In this document: in pieces, positions 9,301-20,000 of the stretch
Numbering within the stretch: position 1 is the stretch's first letter
Layout of the letters: the number at the start of each line of letters is the position of its first letter
DNA from: Klebsormidium nitens
Lineage: Eukaryota; Streptophyta; Klebsormidiophyceae; Klebsormidiales; Klebsormidiaceae
NCBI GenBank assembly: GCA_000708835.1
Contig: DF237647.1
Coordinates: 1-42,571, forward strand
Reading direction: 5' to 3'
DNA: 42,571 bases
Position numbers and translations under genes: made by a program
The notes under the pieces: generated by a model
Seen by the model: only the letters and a program-made list of their open reading frames with translations
Database searches by the model: none
Told to the model about the DNA's origin: nothing

Positions 9301-12300
9301 GCTTGCCGTAAAGAGGAAGCGCCTGGTGCGGTTATACGGTTTTCTTTTCAGTCCTTAACATGTTGAGTGTATGTTTCCGTTTTTGAGGGCAATTACCATA
9401 CGAAGATGCTATTTGCGTTGGTTCCGCTCGCAAGCGGGCCCTTACGAAGCGGGCATGCGCCCCGCTCTCGCTCAACAAAAGCTGCGACGGCACGTGATGC
9501 TGCCTTTCCCGGGTGACTCTTTTGCTTGCACTTCTATCTCATTTTCTCCTCGTTATTTGCTTCGCTTTTCAGGCCGCCTTCCCTGCTGCCCTCCTCCCTT
9601 TTGACTCGATCACGACACACCGTTTCCTCTCTTGTTGCTCACCGTTGAATGGCTTGTAGCACTGCACCACGATGTCGGGCGTCCGCTGCGGCTCGTCCTT
9701 GTACTCGTGCTCCTGCTCCGGCTCCAGATTATTGGGGTCCACCGGCTGCATCACCGCGCCGCAGTAGTCTGACACCGCCTTGTTCAGCTCGCCCGGGGCA
9801 GTCTCGCGCTGGAGCAGGCCTGGGTGCAGATAACCGGAATGGGTTACGACGGGTTTGATATGTTTGCCGACAGAAAAGTAGGGTGGAATCCAGAGGCACT
9901 AGCTTGAGAGCGTATGCAGTTAAGCGGGACGCGATAACGAAGCTTCTGAGGTCGGGCGACGGTTTAGTAGACACCTCTTTGGGCGTGCTCTCATGCTCAC
10001 CGAGGCGACTCACTTATCTTTGTCTGAGCAGGGCGGCGACACACTCCACTTGCACTTCTCAACAAGCTGCTGGTTAGAAACGTGATGACCTTGACTTCCC
10101 GTGAAACGGGGCAAGAATCCTACTGCATGCGAATGGCAAACTCCACGTTTGGAGCGCAGCTCGTGAATTTTTCCGAGTTCGCACAACAACAAGATTCGTT
10201 GTGTGGGACCGGTGCAGATACGACCGTCTCCCAAAGATCGACGAGATAAGGAGGACAACGAGCGGCCGCATGCCGAAGAGAGAAATGTCAGCGCACCGTT
10301 GTTGTTCCTTGCGCCGGTCGCTTCGACGATCCCGCCGATCGGCTCGTGAATCGGAGCATCGCCTGTAACAACCGGGGCGTCGACCGGGAGAAGCCTGCCC
10401 AGGCCAAGCCGCTCCTTGAGGACCTTCCTGGGGAATCAAAGGAATGGAGTACGTAGTAGTGAGTGAACGAAACGAAGGCTAAAACATACAAAGGCATTCA
10501 CAGGTTTGGTGCATGATTCGGGGGGAATATAATGAGCGGGGGCCGAGGATAGTGACCGCTTTTAGCAAGGCGCGACTCCGACGTTGAGTAGACAGATGGA
10601 TGTGTCGGGTAAGAGGAGAAGAGCTGGAGGAAGGCCATGGTCACACGCGAACCGACACGTTAAGTGTTTGGATCCGATGCAAAGTGTTAAATCACACATT
10701 CTACCTGGTCAAGGCATGCCGTATCTCAGTTGGAATGAGGCGCAATTCCTAACCGGAACAAACCATCTCAGACCTCGGCGCGGAGTCCCACTTCCGGGTC
10801 AACAAAAAACCGAAGTTAACGACGAAATTAACGACGATTTTGGCTGTGGTCGTGAGCGAGCCTTCTGGGTGCCCTTCGCCACTCGCGAGCAACTGTGGTT
10901 TATGACACAACGACTGGGTGCAGCGCTCGTTACCTGATCTTGTCCGGCGAGTCGAACTCGGCCTTCTTCACCTGGACCACCGTCAGATTCTCGTACTTGG
11001 CCAACTTCTGCACGAGGAAACGGGTCTTGAATCATCAAGCTATTTCTCTCGAAAAACAAATCTCCACGACCGGAGTACACTTCAGCCTCCCGACAGCTCT
11101 TCTGCGTCTCGTTCAAAATTCAGAGGTCACTCCAAGTAAGCCGCTGGCGTTATTCTGGTCAAGTGCGCAGATCCTTTCCGCTCGTCCAGTCAATCATCTG
11201 GACGAGCGGAAAGGTCGACCGAAGCGGATTAGCCGATCGCAAACGTTTCCATGTTTTGAGACCGTGGGAACTCTTGCAATTGGAAAACTCGACCTTCTCG
11301 ACCCCTTCAAGACCCTTGGCAGATGTTTTCCGTCCCAACCTTTTCGACCTCCTCCGGTTCGTGGTGCTCCAGATTGATCAGCGTCACGCCCCGGCCTTTC
11401 TCGCCCATCACCGAGGCAAAGTGCCCCACTAGATTGAGCAAAATCTCGGTGTCCCAGGTTCCGGGGTTGCCCTCCGGGTTGTTAACTAGTATGTCGAGCG
11501 CGCCATGCCGCGAGAGCACGTTGAAGCACAGCTGGTCGACCGTCTCTTTGTTGTGCAGCTGAACCGGGTGGATGTCAACCGTTGACGGCGCGCCGATGCT
11601 GCCGCACCGTTTCGCGATCTGCAGAGCATCGAATGAAAGGACCCATTCTATTTGTGATCGGCCAAATAAATACATGTATCGACTCCATGTCGTCAAAAGT
11701 AAGATTTCAGCTATTGGGTTCTTTCGAAGGCACCTGATCATCAATGCTATGAGCCTCCCGGGTTTGAGTTTCTAGTGCCAATCGCCCTTCCACGTATATT
11801 CGTGGTTTTGGGGCTTGAACGCCGATATCACAATGGCCAGCAACGAGTGAAAGCAGTCTAGGTTGATGAATTCAGGTTTCGTGATAAAACTCTGTGCTTA
11901 CAAGACTTCACTGACCTTGTGAGCACCTTTTCCATTTTAGGGGGACTCCCCTTGCACAGGTGTCATCCTAAAGCAAGTAGAAACTTGAGCTGAACCAAAA
12001 CATCCCGCCATTAAAAATCTTCAGAGAAGTGATGTTTTGAACCTCTGGCCTTGGACTGTATGGGCTCAGACCCCATCCGAGCGATTTGCCAGAAGTTCTT
12101 TAGAATCGAGTGCGAAAAGGCACTACTGAAGAAGGTCGGTCAGTCTGACTAGCAGTTGAATTAGCTGCCAACTTCCGAAATTGATCCTGTAATTTTTCAG
12201 TATGGGGCCAGATGAAAGCTGCATTCTTCAATCTGACCTTATACGTAAGAACTCCTCCATGGCCTATAACCATCGCAGAACCGGAGTTGACTAAGGAGTC

Positions 12301-12881
12301 GGCCACCTTGGATTTGATCAATGGGGCTCTGACCCATGCATCGACTTCCAATCAAAGTACATGACCCCTCCTATTCTGACTTCAACTCTGCCCATTGACC
12401 ATCAGAAAACTGCTGTTTAGAATCCAGACCAGAAAAGCTACCAGCTTACAACAGGATACAACCTTGCCATCCAGACCTGCATTTCACTGAGCGTTTTGCA
12501 AGCCCACACACTGATTAACCTGCACATAAGTGCACTGAGACAAAGGCCCGGGCCATTGGCACTCAAGGAGTAGGCTGCAGTGCTTCTGTAAAATGAGCCA
12601 CTGAACCCTGTTGCTTGGAGATCGAGGGCCACTTCTGAGCAGCAATGTTAAAGTTCGTCAGCTTGGCCTTGACGCAGAAACGGCATTTCGTTTTCGCTGC
12701 TGAAACAGCACTTTGAGTTGTCTCTCCTCACCTTGCCCAGCTCGTCCCGCTGGCCCGTCTCGCCTACCAGGATCGGGCGCCCACCCTCTTCCGCAAAAGT
12801 GTAGGAGATGGTTCTGCCCAGCTCGGTGATCACCCCCGAGATGAGGCACACCAAAGGGGCCCGTGCCTGGTGGCCCGCCAT
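6384..12881 (-). CDS. Fusion protein: degenerate SDR-like N-terminal region plus sulfite oxidase
   Basis: Eleven exons, all phase-consistent: 12881-12732, 11618-11340, 11007-10934, 10427-10297, 9819-9643, 9193-8906, 8538-8288, 7955-7706, 7296-7209, 6905-6680, 6482-6384; 670 aa. An in-frame TAG precedes the start ATG. Residues 1-~200 resemble a short-chain dehydrogenase: [20 protein letters not shown] (nucleotide-loop strand and helix), then a strand-helix ending [12 protein letters not shown] where NNAG is expected. The catalytic Ser and YxxxK are not visible. From ~265 it is a plant-type sulfite oxidase: PFNGEPPHG, RNHLPVP, CAGNRR with the Mo-ligating Cys at ~344, [17 protein letters not shown], then the dimerisation domain with [19 protein letters not shown] and the [10 protein letters not shown] and [13 protein letters not shown] motifs. 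The core should oxidise sulfite to sulfate with molybdenum cofactor. No cytochrome b5 and no terminal peroxisomal tripeptide were seen; the protein ends GVA. Intron 8 appears to use a GC donor. Confidence 0.88.
11173..11214. repeat. Perfect 17-bp inverted repeat in an intron of the SDR-sulfite oxidase gene
   Basis: CCTTTCCGCTCGTCCAG (11173-11189) is followed after 8 bases by its exact reverse complement (11198-11214). It lies in the 332-nt intron between exons 2 and 3 and could form a strong RNA hairpin in the pre-mRNA. No gene function is apparent. Confidence 0.85.
12100..12351 (-). other. Unassigned open frame inside intron 1 of the SDR-sulfite oxidase gene
   Basis: An 83-codon open frame on the same strand as the host gene, beginning with a TTG codon directly after an in-frame TGA. 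Its composition looks protein-like (for example [20 protein letters not shown]), but I recognise no family and see no flanking splice pair that would add it to the host frame. It may be a transposon-derived fragment or chance. Confidence 0.2.
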
Positions 12882-14078
12882 GTCCCAGATCTATCCACCG
12901 ATCCCAGGACCAGCCAAGCTTGTTCAGAGAACGCTAGGCGCGTTGTGCGTAGCTCTCCTGCAACTTATCTAGCCGCTTCGGAATCCAGCCAACACTTACT
13001 CGGAGAACGCCAGGCTCGTTGAACAAAGCTCTCCAAACTTATCGCTGCTGAATGGTGCGTACGCCAGCTGGCGAGAAACAAGGACATTCTCTGTTTGGCA
13101 GGCTGTCAAAAGTCACTGAATGCCTAGTCCTACAAGCAAGGTGGACTGCTTCTGGCGCTCTGAGATACTCGGAATCCTTACGTACAGCTTTCAGTAGCAA
13201 CTTCGCATGCAAGTACAGGACTTATTAGCTGAGCGCGGCACTCACGCCGGTGGTCTGGCAGCCTTTCAGGTCAGTCAAAGGGCGCTTGCATTCCAGACTA
13301 GCCCTTACGATACCGGTACTGAACTTTGAAGCATCACCAGGCACAGAACATTTGCCCTCAGAATCCGGGACGAGCATTTATGATCTGCAGCTAGTGAGCT
13401 AGGGCGATTTGCATTCAATGCGCCTGCATGCTGCATGCCGCATGCATGCCACCGGCCGGCCACACGTGCGAGCTTGGCGACCGCGAACGCGGCCGCCCGG
13501 CGCGGCCCGCGCTTCAAAGGGGTTGGCAGCCAGTATATATACAAAGTTGCGATATGAGCCTATAGATATTAGTGTAGCTCTCGAGGGCGCAGCAGAAGCA
13601 ACGGCCGCCACAGCGGCTTCTAATACGTGACCCACGTCGTTCTTGCAGGCTATTGTGTAGGCATATGAGGGGCATGGCCAAAAATGGTCAGTATCCGTTA
13701 ATGCAGGTTTAGTCTTGCATTAGCAAACAAAGTCTGCAACCAGGTATATTCCTGTCTGCAACACTGAAATGAGGAACCTCAAACCTCCATGTGTTGTAGA
13801 AAGTCACGTCAGCTGCAGGTGAGACCCTTATCATCAAGTTGAGCTCCTCGCAAAAACCTGTGAGGGATTAGTATATCGATTCCACAAAGCTCAGTCCGAC
13901 AATGTGAAGTACGAACGATTTCAACAGAGAAATTAGCGAGGTAGCAGAAACATAGTTCTGTTTGCAACGTCTTATGTGCAATGTCCCCTCGCCCCTCAGG
14001 AATTGTCGACATCTGTAAGAGTACAATACAAGACCCCTCGTTATGTACAAGCGTGCAACGCAGAGCTTCCAAAGTTAC
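12882..14078. other. Region between LIG6 stop and the SDR-sulfite oxidase start
   Basis: About 1.2 kb holding the LIG6 3' untranslated region and the upstream region of the next minus-strand gene. It carries a partial direct duplication (12927-12970 and 13003-13043) and a cluster of GCATGC/CATGCA motifs at about 13425-13450, which match the RY core known from plant promoters. I see no convincing additional gene; the open frames at 13305-13635 lie over the GC-rich part and have no motif. Confidence 0.45.
12927..13043. repeat. Imperfect direct duplication upstream of the SDR-sulfite oxidase gene
   Basis: GAGAACGCTAGGCGCGTTG (12927 on) with following AGCTCTCC and AACTTATC motifs is repeated as GAGAACGCCAGGCTCGTTG with AGCTCTCC and AACTTATC from 13003. 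The two ~42-bp copies are about 76 bp apart and lie 46-160 bp upstream of the start codon, so they could be promoter or 5' leader sequence. Confidence 0.65.
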
Positions 14079-17000
14079 TTAGTCATCCAAGCCCACGACG
14101 GGCCGTTTCTGCCCGTCCTCTTCTTCGCCGCTCTCTTCCCCACTTTCCTCCTTCTCCCCCCCCACCTCGGCAGCCGGACCAGCACCCCCCTGAACCGAGA
14201 CTTTCTGGTCCTTCCCGTTCGCCAGACCCACATCGAGCTTGCGGGTCTGTCGGTGGAAGAGTTCCGCGATGTAGGAAGGGGGCGTGGAGTCTTCCGGCTT
14301 CTTGTCCGGCCGCGTCTGCGCAAGATGGCCACGTGGCTGTGAGCAGACGTGTTGCTGACGTGTTGCTGAGCAGCTGCGTAATTGACAATCACCGCTTCCG
14401 ACAGACACTTATACCCCGGTCATAACGGCCGAGCAAGAACAACTCACTGTAAATCCAAAGGTCGTTCCTCAACACTTTCAAAGCAGAACCAGTAACAAAA
14501 CCAATCCGCGGGTTTCGGTTGCGGCCGCCATTATCACAAACCAACGTTAAGCCCTATGGGGGAGTCAGAGGCAAATCTCCCAACGACAATATAAAGATGA
14601 TCACAAAAACACCTCTATCAAAAGTGCGCGACGTTGAATAAGTAAATTAAGGACGCGGCTCCCCACCTTGATCATACGCGGGAAGCGCATGGAGATGCCA
14701 CGTGTCGGGTGCACCAGCCCGGCCGCGGCCGCGTGCACGGGCGACACGGTGAGGTCCGCCCCGCGGATCTCCCACACGTCGTGCGGACGGAACCACACGT
14801 CCGGCTGCTCCAGCGTCCGGTAGTACGGCGGCTTCTGGTCCAGCTGCCGCTGCTCGCGGTACAGCTGCGTCGTCTGCGGGGAAAAGGGGCGTAACTAGGG
14901 ATGGGCTATTTTGAGGCGACTGCTGGTTTAGGATAATAGCTGGGTTGTCTGCAATGTTGCCGGGTAAGACAGGCCAGCTCAAGCCAGGCTAGACCCTGCT
15001 GACAACCCCTGAGTAGTCCTGGCGCCTTGCAGAGGTGAGAGGAACTTGGTTATTCTAACGGAAGAACCCCGCATCAACCAATTGCTTGGGTGGTAGTAGA
15101 TGGTCTTGAATCATGATCTAGCACCACAGAGAGCGGAAGAGTGTACCCGAGCAACTATATTACGGGAGCGATAGAAGTCTGATGCCGTGCCCAAGAGAAG
15201 GTCTCAATTCCTTTATAGGCGGCGTCCGCGCAACCGGCCATAATAACAGAAAACCTATTGGCGCATCAAGAACGATGACGGTAGCATTGCGCGATTGAAC
15301 AGTGCTTGGGGGAAGCTCCCGACCTCTTTGAAGAGATCGTCCGTGAAGCCGGACATGCTACCAGACTGGTCTTCGCGGCACATCAAGACATTTACGGTAG
15401 CGTTTGGGGCGTGCTCGGGGACTTCTACCGCCTTCTTTTCAAAAGACGTCCGTGAAGCCGGACATGCCACAGCAACAAACAAAACTTCGCGGTCGATCAA
15501 GAACGAACACAATAATGTTGCGCATTTGAAGCAGTGCTCGGGGTGAAGTCCCGACCTCTTTGTAGAAGACGTCCGTGAAGCCGGACATGCAGCGGCAGAC
15601 GCTCTGGTACTCCTCCCGGTCGGGGTCGTAGCAGCCCAACAGGAACGGACTGAACCAGCCCACCTGCGGACACACCGGACGCGAGCTTGAGCATACGAAT
15701 GACCGTCCGCACACGTGACGCGGCAATGCAAGGCCATTCCGACGCCAAGGGACAGTCAGACAATCCAAGTGGACGAACGATGGCAGCATTTAGTATAGAC
15801 CCTTACTGGAGTTGATGTTTCCCTGTATTTTTTTGCATTCCTGCGTTCTAACCTATTACTTTCCTGGCGGCCTCCTATGCAGCAACTCAACCGACTGGAG
15901 ACAACGGCGGCCTCAAAAGTTTACTTACGGGTTGCTCTTTTCATCAACGGACTCTGGCCGGTAAATTGCCGAATCCAACGATGTGCCGAGCAACATCTTC
16001 ACCTTGCAGATTGCCGTGATGGCGGAAACAACGCCACAGGACGTGGAAGTACAGCAGACCATCATGCCCTCTGCGATCCTGGACAGCGACACTATTGAAA
16101 CCATTGGTCATCCGAAAAAGCGCCTTACCTTTCGGCCCTGGCCGTACCAGGCACCAATGGGCACCAAGTCCAAGGAGTCGTTCAAACCCTCGATGTAGTC
16201 CTTCTTCACCTGCAAAAGGGTAACCGGTACTTGAGCCGACACTCGTACCTTTGCAAACGAAGTCGATTGCGGAGCCAATTGGCCATGGAGCAATCACAAC
16301 TTGGGAGACAAACAGCACTAAGAAACCTTCTGAAGTCTCGAAGTCCCGAAATGCTCGTAGAAAGCTCAGACACCTAACTTAAGCCGCGTCTTTCCGAAAG
16401 AGGGACAGAAAGCCATGTGAATCTATCATCAAACCCGAACTCTCAATTCCCGAAAGCTCCACGTGTCAGAGCGCGCAGAAAAGGCGCACCTTGAGCCAAG
16501 AGTCGCTGCGCTTGCTGGCGGCGTACCCCGCGTCTTTGTCGAGCGCTTTCACCATGATGCCCTCGCACGACGCCGCGAAGGCGTCCTGCAAAAAGGTCTG
16601 CAGCAGGGACGAGGTCGCCTCCAACTCGGGGTCCGACTCTGGCTCCTCCACCTGCAACAAAAAATCCTCGCCGCTCTAATTTCCCGCAATTGATGCTGGC
16701 TGGCGTTTGTGACGTGAGCATCTAGAAAATCCGGTCGTTTTAGAGGAAGTTCTGCGGTGATACTAATCGATCGGCATGGCGCCTGGATGAGGCCTGCCCA
16801 ACGGAATTGCGCTCACTTCAGGGGCATCGCGAGCAACTGCCAGAGTTGAATCTCTATCCGGCGGCATACGTCACCCCGCCAACCTCAAAGTCAAATTTTG
16901 AAAATTGGGTACCAAACTGCCAAGCCGACTTTTCGAGACCGTCAGACTTCAAGAATCCGCTCTCAAATCCTGAATGACAAGAATCAGCAGGGTAACCCAC

Positions 17001-20000
17001 CGTCGCTTCCCGCGCAAACTCGAAGTGCCCCGCCGAGTGTTTCGGAAACGCGGCGTGCATACGTCGGCGCCGCTCGCGGAACGACTCCTTCACCAGCGCC
17101 TGTCCGTCGACGAACATGAGGTCGAACGCGAAGACGCACACCGCGATCTTGACGTCAGCCAGCTCGATCTTGGTCTTCTCACCGCCGCGCGCGCGCGTGC
17201 TGAGCGTCTGGAAGGCCATCAGCTTGTTGCCCGCGCTGCGATCCACCGCGACCAACTGCGAAGCAGATTGGCATTTGCAAGTCAGCCGCTTGCGAAAGAC
17301 TCAGCCGGGCCCTCGATGACGCTCCTTGATTCAGTCATTGCGAGCTGGAGCGCTCCAAAACCTCTCGCCAGGGCGGAAGAACATTGCTGCTTGCCAGTTC
17401 ATGATGATGAATTTTGTGATCCGGGAGAGCCAGAGAACCGTTGTTCAGGGGCCGTTCACAAGGAGAAGTAAATTTGCTGGTTCGACCTCACCTTGACTAC
17501 TCATAGCGCTATCGGCAAGCTTCTGATTAGACGCAAAAAATCTTCAACATTCGACACCGCCGAAACGTCCGTACAAGAGACCGTACCTCAGCGTCGATGA
17601 TGAAGGACGAGCAGCCGCCACGTGCAGCCTGCTTGACGGTCGCGATGACGTCAGGGAACTTGGCCGTGTTGTCATCGCAATTGCGGGAAAAGATGCGCAC
17701 CGTCCCGTCCGGCAGCAAGTGGATCTGCGCGCGCTGTCCGTCGTACCTGCGGACAAGCAGACGAGATGACGTCCGGTGTTTGAATATCCTCCCGGAGAGG
17801 CTAGACGACGGGAAGACTGCGGACGCACCTAGGGCCAAAAGCTTTTGCGAGACGATACTTCATTCTGTCGGCCAATGCTAAGTCCCAAACGATGAAAGGA
17901 TGTTACAAAAACTGTTGGCGCTTCTTGAGTTCGTGAGTACCAAAACAAGACAGGACTGCATACACCGACAGGAAAGGCGACAAATTTTTCAACGGCTGAC
18001 AGATTGTTTTCTCTATGGCCGTTTGAGTGGGAGATTTCCTGAGCATGTTTCCAATGCCTGTACGTAATACAATCACATCATCTGGGACCTCTAAAAGTTC
18101 TCACTTGAACTCGGCGGTGAAGGCCTGGCTTTGGAACCTTTTGAGGACCTCCGGGATGCCGTTGGTGATCTTGGCGAGCATGGGCTTGATGGGCGTCCCA
18201 AGGGCGACCGCGCCCTGAGCGATCACTGCCTCGATGCCGCCCTCCACCAAAGTCGGCACTAGCACGTCCTGCGAATAGATACGCGACGTATAACTTTCTG
18301 AGGACGTACAATGTCCGCTGAAAATAAGAGCATACGGTAAGAGATACGTCTCACCCGCCTTACGCGCTTGCAGCGCTGAGCTTCCGGAAACGAACGTTGG
18401 TCTTCAAAATGTCTTACTTGTGTGATTGACCTCATCGGCACATTGCGGCTATGGGTACAAGTCGTAAAGGAAGGGCCCAAATTGACGTACTCTAAGGCGT
18501 TGGGGTTAACGAACGGGTGTTGACAAATGAGTCGAAGGCAAAACGGATTTAGAAACTGATCAGGAAAAAATCAGCTCAAAAGTCCGGACTCAAAATCAGC
18601 ACAAACCACCATCCGGCACGCACCAGGTTCGGACAAAAGTTGTACGCCTCAACGACGGCCGCGGACGCTTCCTGCAGCTTCGATTTCAGGCCGTTGATGG
18701 CAGGCCCGGCGGGGGCATCGGACGGCAGGGATTTGTGGATGACCACAGCTTGGGCCAGGGCGGGGAGCACGGTCTTCATCATGGCGCCGATGCGCATGTT
18801 GAGGATAAGCGTGCGGACCACAAACTGCGTCTCTTTCTCGCGGCACGCGCGCAAAAGTCCTAGCACAATGTTTTTCTTCCGGTTATTGCACCCCGGGCCG
18901 GTCTCCTTGCTGCACGGGATAAAACGGGGATCAGATTAATAGCATCTTCGAAGTTCACAGTGTCCTTCCAGATTTCAGGCTTTTCTGCGTGCTTGACGCG
19001 AAGGGTCTCACCTACGAACGAAACCTTTGAAGGCAGAGTTCTAGGGGGCTTTACGAAAATTTTGAAGTGGGACATTATGCACGGTGAAAAGACTGCTTGC
19101 GGCCTGTCAATCCCCTGGCTCTGCTTAACGTCGATAAAAGCTTGAGACCCGTTGGCTACATGATACTTGCACGGACAGGTTCTGGACAGGTTCTCTTCCA
19201 GCCCCATCTCAACTGGAGGCCGACGACTTTCGTTAAACCAGTTAGCTCCAAAATCGCCTACAGAAGAAACTTTCTTTACCGGGCTTGACAGCCTCCTTAC
19301 GGCCGACGAGCTGGTTCCCACCATTCTATCCCGAACGTTGCTCACAAGCCCACCTGATCTTACGCAGCGCCCGGTAGACCTGCGCCACCCGCAAGGGGGG
19401 CGGCGCCATGAGCGTCGCCTGGCGCTGCTTGCACGCGAGCGCCACGTCACCCAGATCCCCCAGAGAGTTGTACAGCTCGCGCATTTGCGCTTTCGACGTG
19501 CCGGTAGCTTCGGCGATGGCTGCCCCGACTGTGCTGCCCCCTATGCTCATGTCGACGTTCTCGAAGTCGGGGGCGACCCGGTTGGTGGACAGGTACACGG
19601 CGGGCAGAATGTCGTCCGGAGAAAGCGCGAGCAGGCTGCGGGTTGATTGAGAGGGCAAGGGGATTAGCAAGAATGGCACGCTGAGTATGTACTGATTTCT
19701 AGAGGTTGAAGATAAAAGTCGGTCGTAAGGGAAATCAGCAGACAGTGGCACCCTGATCAAGGACTGCTTTCCTAGAGATTGACGATAAGATGCAACAACC
19801 GTAGTCTTACCTGCTGAGCTTGTGGAGAAACCAACCGGATCCCAGGCCCAGCAAACAAAGCACTGAATGGCTACTTTGGTTAGAATGAGCTCTGCGAAGT
19901 TGTAATTCCGGCTACAAAAACTTGGATCCCTTCCGGAGATCCTCCTCCGGAAATGCTTGGAGGCTCATAACAAAACTCGTAGCTGCATGCTCAAAAACAA

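Noticed and set aside
14043-14425. Plus-strand frames of 99 and 149 codons
   Set aside because: They are antisense to the last LIG6 exon, which codes an acidic repetitive tail; no motif is present.
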